Both the position numbers and the translations under genes were made by a program. From positions 53,170,968-53,234,967 of the forward strand of contig NC_060257.1 of NCBI RefSeq assembly GCF_921293095.1: DNA of 64,000 bases, in the 5' to 3' direction. This document shows positions 33,736-45,500 of the stretch, in pieces. Position 1 is the first letter of the stretch; each line of letters starts with the position of its first letter. The notes beneath the pieces were generated by a model that saw only the letters and a program-made list of their open reading frames with translations, made no database searches and was not told where the DNA came from. The stretch is from Ischnura elegans. Taxonomy: Eukaryota; Arthropoda; Insecta; Odonata; Coenagrionidae.

Positions 33736-33905
33736 TGTATGGATTCCATGACAATTTTCCATGGATTATGCACGCATTCCATGTGGAAATTTTCCATGGA
33801 TTATGCATGGATTCCATGAAAATTTTCCATGTGGATTCTTTACTTTCCATGGAATATCCATGTGGAATCCACATGGATCCATGGTATTTCCATGGATTGC
33901 AGTTG
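33736..33905. repeat. CCATGG/TGGATTCCATG repeat block
   Basis: About 170 bp of tandem and inverted units built from TGGATTCCATG, TTTTCCATGGATTATGCA and similar. It is absent at the matching place in copy A (near 1150). Palindromic at several scales. Confidence 0.75.
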
Positions 33906-34163
33906 GAATCCATACGGATTACACTGTGTGTGCTGTCTGGGTTCCTTCCCCTTTGCTCTGCACTTCCTCAACTGTATGGGGTAAGGCAAATTCGACTCTG
34001 GGGGAAGTGGGTGTGGTGGCATGATATGTATCTCCAATTTGCTCATTGGAAAAAATCACTCACTCCAATGAGTCGAGAAGGGACGACTTCCAGGGTCTTC
34101 CACATCGGTATTCTCTGCAGGGGGAACCCACATGTGAGCGGAATCCCTTTATGTGGTTTCAGA

Positions 34164-34410
34164 CAGTGGCGTAGTCAGGGGGTTGTCCTCCTGAAATATA
34201 AAAGCACAATTATTTTCCTTTATAAAAGAAAACAAATTATTGAAAAATCATGAATTTACAAAGTATTTTTTTTTAACAAATGAAGTTTTTTCGATTGTGA
34301 AAAGTGTTAAAATTATGTAGTTTAAAACCCATTACTTAGTACCCTATTTTAAAAAAATTTCCCCCCCTGGTTTTGGACCCCCCCGAACGAAATTCCTGGC
34401 TACGCCACTG
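34164..34410. mobile_element. 247 bp hAT-type MITE with 8 bp target duplication
   Basis: CAGTGGCGTAGTCAGGG and CCTGGCTACGCCACTG are inverted. GTTTCAGA flanks both ends (34156-34163 and 34411-34418). Its empty site is seen in copy A (GTTTCAGATGG near 1372). Confidence 0.93.
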
Positions 34411-34704
34411 GTTTCAGATGTTTTTTTTGTTCTAAGAGGGATCCATAGGGGAGCTGAATGTGCACATTGCTGGGGGATCACTTCGATTAGTACGTAAGGG
34501 CCCTACCATGGATAATGGAATTTCTTCACACCAACCCCTGAGTCTGTGTTGACCACACTCATAGCTCCCATCCTTGGCGCATTTGTTGTATGCCACTGCC
34601 TTCTTTCGCTGGTTTCACGTATCCTTTTGATGACAATTTTCCCTCATCCCTACAAATTTCCTCCTCAACTTTGGAGATAGGCATTGGTAAACTCAATTAA
34701 CCCT

Positions 34705-37180
34705 TAGCTACTGGCCTGGGGTGATGATAAACCCCCAGGCTCGTATTTTCCAAGCTGGTGCCACTGTCGCTTCGGCAAGGATGCTCACAAGTGCGTCCCT
34801 TCTGCTCCTCTGTTCCGGAAAACACCCCAGGCAGGTTGTAAGTGTGGCTGCCAACCTTTGCCCTACTTCCAGCCACCTTTTCATGACCGATGTGTTCACC
34901 AAGGTTCAATTCCTGGTGGACACTAGAGCGGACCTAACTGTGTATCCACGCTCATACATAAAAGGACCACGGACGCGGATAGATTATCAACTTCTCACTG
35001 CAAATGACACTATGATTAACACCTATGGCTGGGATACTCTGTATTTGAATTTCAACCTTCTTTGAGATTTCACTTGGCATTTTGTGGTTGCCGTCATATC
35101 AAAGCCAATCATTGGCATAGACTTTTTAACCCATTTTGGAGTTTTAGTGGACGTGAGAAATGCCAAACTTATCGATGGCACCACCTCACTGCATGCGCCA
35201 TTGGTAGCATCGCCTCCCACTGTCCCTATCTGGGATTTTTCTTCCTCATAGAAAAATCTCCCCGGGATGGTGGCAGAGAAATTGCGTACGCATGGTTTCG
35301 CTAGGTCGGGCCCCCTTTGCTTCCATAGCGTTGGGGTGCTTTATCCCTACTCCCACTTCCTTCCAGCCCTTTCCCTTCCCTGGAGGCGCCGGCGGGCTCC
35401 GATCGCGACGGCGCTTCCATCCTTTTTCCTTCCCGTCCAGCCCCTCCCCGGGTGATCGGGCGAATAAGCCACGGGCTTGGGTCCCGGCCCCGGTGGTTGT
35501 AACCCCAAGAGGGTTCCCCTTGAGCCCTCATGATTCCTGGTAGCATCGCCGTCCACTCCTGGGACCAAATAAAAGCGGTTGCGGGTGAGTCCCGTGTTCA
35601 CACCCTTTTGTCCTGTTTCCCGGAGATTACTCGCCCAGTAGAAGGAATACAGAGCACTCCACCGTGCACTTCATGCGCACCACCCCCAGCCAACCCGTAT
35701 CCTGTAAGCCTCGTCGCCTGGCCTTGGATAAGCTTGAAGCAATCAAGAGGGAATTCGAGTTAATGGTGCGGATGGGTAGTGTCCCCCGTTCGGACAGCAG
35801 CTGGTCTTCGGCCCTCCACCTCGTCCCAAAGAAAGGGAACGAGTGGCACCCCTGCGTTGACTACCGTGCCTTGAACGCATGCGCAATACCAGATTGCTAC
35901 CCCGTCCCCCACATAGAGGATATTCTGATCGCCTCAAAAGACAAGGACAAGCACTAGCACCACCTAAGCGAACTTTTCCTTAAGCTTAGTGATCACGGTG
36001 TTGTTATCAATCCTTCTAAGTGTATTTTTGGTGTGTCTCAAGTGAAATTTTTAGGTTGTAGTGTCAGCGTTGACGGCACAAAGCCATTAAAAGACAAGGT
36101 TAGTGCTATCCAAGAATTTCCCGAGCTGGTGACAATCAAACAGTTACACCAGTTTTTGGGTAAGGTAAACTTTTACCGACGTTCTCTACCCAACGGCATC
36201 ATTACAGGTGCCACTTAATGATTTATTTGTGTGGTGGAGTGCGAGGTAATGACGAGATCACATGGACACCTGAATTGCGCCTCTCGTCCCAAAAGTGCAA
36301 AGACGCCCTCTCCAACTTTGCCCTCCTTGCCCACCCTCTTCCCTCCCTCCCCCTAGGCCTTTTCACCGTCACCTCGCATTTTACCCTGGGGGCAGTTCTT
36401 CAGCAACAAACTGACACCGGCTGGAAACCATTGGGTTTATTCCCTAAAAAACTCAATGGTGCAGAGATGAATCACAGCCCATAAGATGGAGAACTCTTGG
36501 CCATTTACCGTGGAGTTCGCTACTTCAAACACATGTTATAGAAGGGCAAACTTTCACGATATTCAAGGACCACAAGCCCTTAATACATATATGCATTCCA
36601 TCAAAAGTCTGATAAATGCTCACCCCGGCAAATCTGCTACCTTGACTTGATAGACCAATTTTCAACGGATATCCGTCACATACCAGGGGCCGACAATGTT
36701 GTTGCGGACGCCTTTACCCAGATTGAGGAAGTGACTCGTTCCATTGATTTTGAGGCACTAGGCCATTCCCAGGAGACTGACAAGGAACTGGCCTCCCTTC
36801 TCAACTCCCAGTCATCATTAATCCTGAAGAAAGTGCCAATCCCTGGGTGCAGTGAGTAGTTAATGTGTGATACATCAACATGTAATGTTCAATTATTATG
36901 TCACACCAGAATTCAATTCGATTCATAACCTTGAACACCCTGGAGTGAGAGCCACCACCAAATTAGTGGCTACTCATTTTGTGTGGCCATCAATAAACAA
37001 AGATTGCCATCAGTGGGCTCGTTCGTGCATCCCCTGCCAGCTATCCAAAATAACATGGCACGTCTCCTCACCCCTTTCTGATTTCACTCTGCCAGGAAGG
37101 AGATTTGAGCACGTTCATATTGATCTAATTGGTCCCCTCCCCATCTGCCATGGTTATAATTGCCACACATGAAACTAACA
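34705..37180 (+). pseudogene. Degenerate Ty3/gypsy retrotransposon (gag end to integrase start)
   Basis: Frame-hopping translation gives, in order: a knuckle-like CHCRFGKDAHKC near 34775, protease LVDTRADLTVYP near 34915 (DTR in place of DTG), RT entry LDKLEAIKREFELMVRMGSV, LVPKKGNEWHPCVDYRALN near 35830, GCSVSVDGTKPLKDKV near 36057, HQFLGKVNFYRRSLPN, RNase H LFTVTSHFTLGAVLQQQ, IRHIPGADNVVADAF near 36670, and integrase HPGVRATTKLVATHFVWPSI with CIPCQ and HIDLIGPLP near 37120. The YxDD catalytic strand is missing, there are many stops, and it is cut off after the first integrase Asp. A GC-rich insertion interrupts it at about 35285-35580. It belongs to a lineage different from the 9 kb element. 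Confidence 0.85.
35285..35580. other. GC-rich insertion in the gypsy relic
   Basis: About 300 bp, markedly richer in G+C than its surroundings (GGCGCCGGCGGGCTCCGATC, GGGTCCCGGCCCCGGTGG), interrupts the path from protease to reverse transcriptase. It opens several frames in all phases only because stop codons are rare in GC-rich DNA. It may be a SINE or LINE end; I do not recognise it. Confidence 0.45.
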
Positions 37181-37189
37181 GAGAATGTG

Positions 37190-38640
37190 CATTGCCATAC
37201 CTTAATGTATTAAATAATAATAATTTTAATATGGTTTATTAACGGGCATAGAAACGATCAGTACAAAATTACAAGGCATACAAAAATATAAACCAATACA
37301 ATAATATAAAAAAGATATTCATTACTTCATTATATTATGCAATCAAAACTCAATAAGAAAGACAATTACAAAAAGAAGACATGATGTGAATCGCCAAGGC
37401 TCACAAAAGTAATTTGAAAGAAACAATAATTATAAAAGTATCACACATTTACCTAACTGATAGTTAAATAAAATTACTTCCTTGTTTAGCAAGCATTTAC
37501 TTCAGATACAAACTCTCAAGATAGCCCTCTAACTTGCCGGATTAGTACATATGCCAATACTCAGGCTATCAGTAATTAGTGGCTCTCTATTCTACAGTAT
37601 TTCTGTCCTGATAAATTCTATCCTGGCTGACATAGGTCCATTTTTGCTGTTAATCAAAAATGTTACCCACTTGGTATTATCTCATTTAACAAATAATGGC
37701 TACATAACTAGCCTAATCTGGAGGCAGTGGCCACTGTAATCGGGATATTGTTTTTGATTTGTTAATATTTGATTTGTAATGGTTTATTTTTTTGCTAAAC
37801 GTGCAATTTAAATTGGCAGGATTGGTGTATGTGTACCTTTTAATTTTAAATTTAAAATTAAAAGCATTTATTAAAACCTATGATAACTCTGTCATTATGG
37901 CTAAATCACAGTCAGTACTGTGGCTAAAGTACTATTTAAATCCAGCATTTTGTATTGATGCCGCATATGTTTTGGATAACAGTTTATCTGAAAAGAAATT
38001 CTAAAGAATGTAGTCATTTATTAAATTCAACACTTCATTTAGTGGATAGGTCGCCAGAGCAGTCTCATTGTGAAAGTGAAATTTAAGCACCGAACGGGTT
38101 CGAAGTTTACCCTCAGAGTTAAGAGCGTTAAGAGTTTACCTTGAGTTTACCTATTCATTTTGAATTCGCTGTTCGCGCTATTATTAATCAGCTGTTCTTT
38201 AATTTCGTCATTCATTTTGTAGTATGATTTGGAAACGGTGGCGCTTGTGTAGTTAGTGATGATAAGCTTTGTGGAACTGTCGTTGTATTCTTCGTACGTT
38301 TACGTTTCAGTGTTAGTGTAAATAATGTTGATGTTTATCACTTTGAGATATGGAGAAAACTCGTTGCGTCTCGGATTTGGTGTGCAGTGAGTAATATAAT
38401 TGAAGAAATAAGTTTGTATGCTTTGCACGGAATGATTAATTCGCATGTGACGGACTGGTGTTGTTGTTGAGAATCAGTTTTCGAAGTGAACTGAGGAACA
38501 CTATGCTATGCTTTTGTCAAAAAGTTTTGATAAAAACGGAGAATTTAAGTTATTGAAACTTCCAAGAAAGAAGAAGAGAAGATTAGCCGCCAAGTAAATC
38601 CTGAAATGGCATTTAATCTAGCTTGAAGTGGACGTCTACA
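37190..38640. other. Upstream region of the STARD3-like gene
   Basis: 37200-37990 is AT-rich and featureless apart from an AATAATAATAATTTT tract at 37216, possibly the 3' end of an old LINE. 38040-38600 is less AT-rich and directly precedes the first coding exon; it probably contains the promoter and a non-coding first exon. A 3' splice-like site, CTACATTTTTCAG, lies at 38636-38648. No TATA box is convincing. Confidence 0.45.
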
Positions 38641-38698
38641 TTTTTCAGAGATCAGAAGCAACTCCTTGTGTAGATTGGGTTTTAAGTTATGCAATCAT

Positions 38699-39597
38699 AT
38701 GGATAGAGATCGAGAAGTAAGGGCTGCTGTTGAATCGATGATGTCTGGAAATGTGTTGGGTAACCAAGGCGTTTATAGCCAGCCCAATAGATCTTCAAGC
38801 ATCGAGGGACTTTCATCGATAGATCTTAGTAAATCTATTTTTTCCTTAGTTTTTAAATTTCAATGAAAAATTAATGAGTCAGTTTAAATGAATTTAATAA
38901 TCGTGATGACATTACTTCAACAGGCCATAGCATAAATACCAATAGAGGTGAATATTCCAATGAAGATCTTTTTTCTGGATGTCGACAAGATGGGCGGATG
39001 TCCGTCGTTCGTCGGTTCTTCTGTTTGTTTGTCACCTTTGACCTTCTCTTCACTGTTTTTATGTGGCTGATATGCATAATGGTTGGTTGTGGTACTGTTT
39101 GTATGTGTTATAGTTTTTGACCGACTTCTGTCGAGAAAGCAATTGACTGTTTTTGCACTCTTTCTTGTAGATGATTGGAGATGATATTTACTCAGCATTG
39201 GTGAAGCAAGTCGTAAATTTCAGTATTCATACTTCATTATTTGATATTGTGGTAAGCTGTGCCAATTTTTGTTTTCGTTTAGATTTTCTAACAAAGTGTG
39301 AGTTAAAGCATTTAATTATCCTTATTATTTGTGAATAGGCTGCTGCAGCTGCAAGGTTTACTCTCCTTATTATGTTTTACGCTCTGCTGTACATCAATCA
39401 TTGGATCATAATAGCCGTAAGTACGAGCAATTTCAAAGTATAATTGGTAGCTTACCATAATACTGTGCAGGTTTTATGAATAATTGAGGTTTTCATTAAT
39501 TTCTTTTACAAAAGCTTAAAATTATTTGTTTTCTTCATTTCAGATAAGTACATCAGGAACGTGTGCTTTTCTCATTGCCAAAGTGTTTCTTTACCAT
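38699..39597 (+). CDS. STARD3-like exons 1-5 (N-terminus and MENTAL helices 1-3)
   Basis: 38699-38828 ([13 protein letters not shown] start, ends in phase 1 at GTAAAT), 38924-39081, 39171-39251, 39339-39416 and 39544-39597, separated by introns of only 87-127 bp. The split Ser codon A/GC at the first junction keeps the frame. The donor of the second exon is weak (ATG/GTTGGT), and Met/Met across that junction is the least certain joint. Confidence 0.87.
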
Positions 39598-42500
39598 GTG
39601 AGTTAGTTATTCATAATATTTGTCGCATATTTTATTTTTCCAATCTTGTTAAACTTATTTCTCTTTTCCGACAGATTTATTGCTTCAGTCTTCACTTTTA
39701 TTGTCTTTAATAATTAATTCTATAGGCCTGTTTACACAATGCATAAACACACGTACGAGTTAATGTCTGTTTGCATGAATGATTTTTGTGGACAGAAACG
39801 GAGCATGTGTGAATGCATAAACCAAATTAGGACAGGTTCTATTTTCAGTTCATGCATTCGCACAAGTCTGTTGGTTACACGGTGCAATTTTGTGTACATT
39901 CACGCATTCATATATTTAGACATTATATCGTATGGGTTAATGTACCGTGTAAACAGGCCTTAGCAGTTTATCAAATTATGGCTCTCAAAATAGTCAACTT
40001 AATTTTACATCTCTCACCTATCCTAAAAGAAGGATAAAAATTAAAAGTGGAATGTCATTGACAGATTTTCGAAGTAATTGAAAATAGGACTGCTATAATC
40101 TCTTCACTTTATGTTTGCGGGTGAGCTTTTGTGAGAGCCAGGGCTCTCCAATGCTTCGCCAATGGGGCAGGGGTGGTACTGATAGAGAGAAAAGGAGTGA
40201 ACTTAACATTGCTATATGTACATAACCACTCCAGTTTGTCACAAAATGAGTGAGCCATGCGTGGCCACAGGTATTTTTGCCCTGATACCGAGTCAATATA
40301 CCTACTTATATTGAAGGTATTGAGGATAATCTTTCCACAGAAGCCCATGACATTGTCAGCTACCACTCTTAATGAGGCACCGCTGGTGAAAGGCATACTT
40401 AGACACATACAGGGAGAACGCGTGAGTTTTGACAACACTACTCCACGGGCAGATTCATGATGTTAACTCGTTGGAGGTCTGAGAGCGAGTGACAGAGGCC
40501 ACGTCAACCTTTTGCTGATTGGCAAAAGGAAAGTCACATGTCGAGAAACTTTTCCTCCCCTCACCCACACTTGCTTTAACCACATCAGCTCACCTGCAAA
40601 GATAAAATGAACTAAGTCTAGTTGTCTGAAAAAACTCTTAACTGATGGAGTGACACCCAAAACTTCCTTAAGAAGCCCACTGCAAATATTCGCAAACACA
40701 GGCTTTAACCCTTCTCCTCATCAAATGCTTCCTCGCTTAAATCAGCGAAGCTTTCTTCCTTTCTCTGTCATCGCGTCATCCACCCATGCTATTCATTTCC
40801 CAGTCAAGCATCTCCTCTTAAGTGGAAGAAAAAGAAAGATCACGATCCGGAGTAATGACAAAGAAAGAAATGGTGGAGGAATGGAAATGATGAAGAAGTC
40901 TGAATCCCTAACGAGCTCCCACGGAAAGTATCTTACGTCTCTATTTCTCTTTCGTTATTATTTCTTGGTAGACCTCTTTTCAAATATCATTATTGCAACA
41001 GAAAAAGAGTGACCATTGGCCTTAACCTCTTGAAGACAGGCCACACTCAGAGTGTTAAATTTCCCTTTGAAGCATACAGGGATGATGGGCCCCGGCTTAT
41101 CCCTTTTGTCTTCTCTCTGCACTCCCTTTTCCCCAATTCTTCCTCCCTCCCACCTTCATCGTAGCAATTTAGCTCAAAATGAAGTCCATTGCATCTTGGT
41201 TATTTTGGCTTCGGCTGTAATGTCAACATGGATATAACCTCATTTGTTCCTAAGTCCCTCCAAACTTAAAAGTTCAGCCACATCATGGTGTTCAGCCACC
41301 GGGAAAATCAGGTATAGGGTAGTTTGCTTCATCGAAGAAAATGAAAAGCATTGGTTGCAATTCGTTACCCAACATTAGTGTATTCATAATACACATACTA
41401 GATATTTGATTTTAGAAATCCCAGTTTAGACGAATTTTAATTTTAAGACGGTCAATTTTAACCTCATTTGAAAAAGGCCAGATTGGCGCCCATGCGATGC
41501 CACTCATGGGACGTTACAGGGACCTAGATGCTGTACAAATAGGAGTTTTACATCGTCTGAAATTACCAATTCATGCACGAGGCACAGAGCTCAGGGAAAC
41601 ATCTCTCAATAATCACCTATTAAAATTGCCTAAGGTCGGAAAGTTTCCTTTGTTTGATAGGGTATTAATAATCCTTATTTAAGCCAAGCGCTACCTGCTA
41701 GCAGCCTGCATTGTTGTGGCGCTCATAGCCTTGCACCAAGGCGGAGAACTCCCAATCTAGCTAGCCACACAGCGGCAGCCGGAACCAGGATGATGTCACA
41801 TGGGTTTTTCTCAGCATTCATGCTAAGCTGTTGTGTTTTTGCACACTTTAAAATTCTCACTTTTCATTTTATTGTGAAAAATGGATATTGTCATTTAAAT
41901 ATCTAATAGTATGAAATATATACTCCAGGAGTAATAATCTTTCGATTTAGGCAACTTAAAAAAAATAGGAAACCACCCTATTGTAAGCACTGAGGTTAAT
42001 AGTAAGGGCTGGATTTGTGGAAGGCACAGTAAGGTGACAGGTAAATGTCTGGTTTAACACCTTTTAATTTGCACGCAGCATGACTTCATCGTTCCCTCTG
42101 ACACCCTGCTCAAGACTCTCCCACTCCCCCTGGTGCCTTTGCTATCCAGCCACCTACCAAGCCTGTGTCGTCTTGTGACTCTCTCGGCGTCTTCCTATTG
42201 GCCGGAAAGAACCGCAGGATCTTGCTTTATATGCATCTTCCCATGATGACTCTGTCCCATGTCAAGATGTATCAACAAGTTAAACGGCGTAGGGTGTTTG
42301 AGCCATGCCTTAACACAGAGACCGGTCCCATGTGAAGAGGTTGCGAGGTATAAAGGGCGACAGATATTAGACCCCTGTCTTAATGCAACTCGGTCTCCAT
42401 ATCTTATGATACCCAGAGAGTGAAACCGAGTCAACGCAAGAATGGGAAGCAGGCTCTCTCACACTAATAAGCAATAATATTTCCCTTTGAGAAAAAGAAG

Positions 42501-45500
42501 AGGTGTGCGTACCTAGTAGAATTTCCAACCACAACCAAGAAGTTGTATGACGTGACATAATAAATGTAATGAGAAAACTTGTGCTACCGAAAGTAGCACT
42601 ATGGGTTTTGGGAGCATGAGATGCTCATATGTACTAACTTTGATCGCAATCCGTGCTGCCATATGAACCACCCCAGTTTATGGTATTTACCCTTTCCGTA
42701 GGACCAATTGTCAAGTGAATTGGCTTAATCTCAGGTGAGGAATTGGTTTAAATGAGGCCAGTGAATTCAGAATGTGTGACTGAGTTCACATTTGAAACAC
42801 TGGAGTATATGTTTTTCAAAATGTTATTTAACCAATCCTTAAAATTTGTCATCATATTATGTATTTCATTTGAATAGCTTATTTGGTTGAAAAGTTATTT
42901 AGTTTCTGTAAGGAAAGCATTATCTTTACTCATGTTGAGAGAGGAAATATTTGGTATGGGTAATTATTAATGAAAACTATATTCTTCTTTTCATCAAGTT
43001 TGTCACTGGCTACATAATAAATGAAATGTTGTTTAGCTTGAGATGATTCGTGTTATCTCAAGGCAATATTTATTCCAGTCTCACCAAAGGCTCCTAATTA
43101 CTGTTATAATAGAATATTTAAGTCTTGATTAAAAATGTGGTTTGATGTTGAAAGAAGTGAAGTGTCTTTAGTGAATGGCAAATTGTGCAAAAACAAACGA
43201 AATTGGTGAGATTTGAAATTTTAGAAGGTACACAGAGTAAGGGCAGATTATGAAGTGAACCTATAGCAAAGTGAGGGTCTACAGTATTGGCGATGCAAAG
43301 ATTCTCCCCAGCGCCCCTGGCGGCCGCGCCTGGAAGCACTCTAACTCAGACACATTCTTTGCTCGTAGCTTTGTTTACGTTGCGGAAATCATGGACCGCG
43401 ATTATTTGTCGGTGCCGCACTCCCAGAAAAACTATAGAAACACCACATACTGCAGCGTTCCACAGTGCTCAAGTTGTAATGCACCTGAAGTAAGCTTCCA
43501 TTATTTTCCGAAGGAAGAAAGTTTACGGCAAAAGTGGGTTATAGTACTGAAGATGGGAAAACGAGTGTCCAAACACAAATTATTTTAAGCACACATGTCG
43601 TTTAATAGCACGAGTGTTGAAGTTAGTGATACCCTGGCCTGATCAAGCTACGATCCGAGCCAACCTACCATCATCATTTTCAAAATACAAGTTCATCAGG
43701 ATTGTACTGGATTGCATGGAAATTCCCATAGAAAAATGCAAGTGTCTCAAATGTAGAATTTAAACGTATTCCCAGTACAAGAGGGGTCACACTGCGAAGG
43801 TCAATCTTGGCATTGCCCCATCTGGACTAATAACTGAGATAAGTTCTTTGTATGGTGGAGGAGCCTCGGACAAGTTTATTGTCACTGATAGCTGCGTGTT
43901 GGACAGATTAGACTACCAAGATGGAGTGATGTTGGATAAAGGATACATAATTGAAAATGAGTATCGTCTGGTAAGATATTTTTGCATTTATTTTCTTGAA
44001 GTAATGTAATTTTGCAGGTGTGTAGGTAAGATTGTCCTATCTTGCAGAGAAATTTAAGACTCATCCGCCCTTCATTTCTTCAGAAAAAATATCAGTTATC
44101 TAAGGATGATGCTCTTGAAACAGCTGACATTGCTAAAGTTCATGTTGAGTGAGCGATTCAACGCCTGCGGGCATATGAAATGATAGTGCGTCCAATATCA
44201 TGGACGCTACGCCCATATGCTGATGAAATTCCTCTTATTGTGTCGACTATTTAATTTTGGACCTCCAATCATGAATATTGACAAGTTCATGTAATGCTAT
44301 TACACATAAGTACTGTGTTTGTGACTAGAGAGATTGATCTGTGAATAAGAACTGAGAACTTTTTATCTGAGAACTGTTCATCAAGATTTGTCTTTTCTCC
44401 TTCTTTTGTGTTATATCAACTTACATGTGGAGTTGTCAACCACGTACTTCACCACAGACACGGCTTTTGAGAGAGAAAAACATAAATGAAGTAGTTACAA
44501 AAGAAGTCCTGGTTTATTTTCTGATCAGGTACATAAAATAAAGTTACTTTGGCATTACGGATTCAAAAACATTGGTAAAATGCAAAACATTGAAAATAAA
44601 AATTCACAATGGTAACTTAATACTGGTGCATCAAAATACATAAACTATAACATCACAACTGAGCAAGAGAAAAAAAACTAGGTGAAGACAATATTTCTGG
44701 ACAAATCAAATAGTTCAAGAAAACAAAAGAACACAATGACAAACACTAGAACTGAAAAACAAACCTGTAAACATAAGTTGCGTCAGTTTACATTTAAAAA
44801 ATCAGCTCTGTGAGAAATCTCAGGAGAAAAAAAAAGTGAAGGAAAAAGCACCTCAAGAGAGGCTTAAGAGTTAGCATAATGATCCTCCATTATTAGAGGA
44901 AGAAAATGATCAAAATAAATATCATATAATCTACTTAAAAGATTGAACACATAATCTGAATGAAAAGGAACACGTACTTTAAGATAATCATTACCAGCCT
45001 GAGAATACACAATGCAATCACTTTCTGGATGCCACTCAAAGCCATATCTATTTCAACTTGGGCAAAATGGTTAGTATTCTTCTTCATATTAACATTGTTG
45101 TCCAAGGTCTTCACTACTCTTTGATCCAAAAACTCAGCTGCCGTCAAAGTCTCACCATCCTTAATTGTCTTAATTTCAACATTTATTACTACCCTGCCAT
45201 CAACCAAAGTTGTTCCATCCAAACTTGCCCTCACCCAAGGAATTTTTGGACGGACTACAAGTCCTGACTCCACCACCTGACAACCCTCAAACACCTCATG
45301 CCTCTTTCTCGCTACAGTTTCAATTTTGTTGCCTCTGTCTGTGTACTTGTTACCAGTAAACTTGCTGTAGTACAAATTTGCATAACGTTTTTTCTAGTTA
45401 GCTTTAGGATTTACCGCATAAGTGAACTGGCTGTATGCCTTAGATTCTGGGGTAGACATATTTCTACCTTTGAACCAAGCATCAGTCCTCTGCGGGGTTA

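Larger units (their letters stand above)
31345..34697. repeat. Long dispersed repeat, copy B
   Basis: Homologous to 113-2520 in the same orientation. It is longer because it has received a foldback element (31570-32715), several CATG palindromes (32853-33040 and 33736-33905) and a hAT MITE (34164-34410). The start, TTAACGCGCCGCGATG, and the end, GGTAAACTCAATTAA, match copy A. Confidence 0.75.

Noticed and set aside
35292..35601. Several overlapping proline/arginine-rich open frames
   Set aside because: They occur on both strands in a GC-rich insertion where stops are rare.
40650..41012. 120-codon plus-strand frame in the large STARD3-like intron
   Set aside because: No recognisable domain, low-complexity basic stretch, no splice-consistent context.
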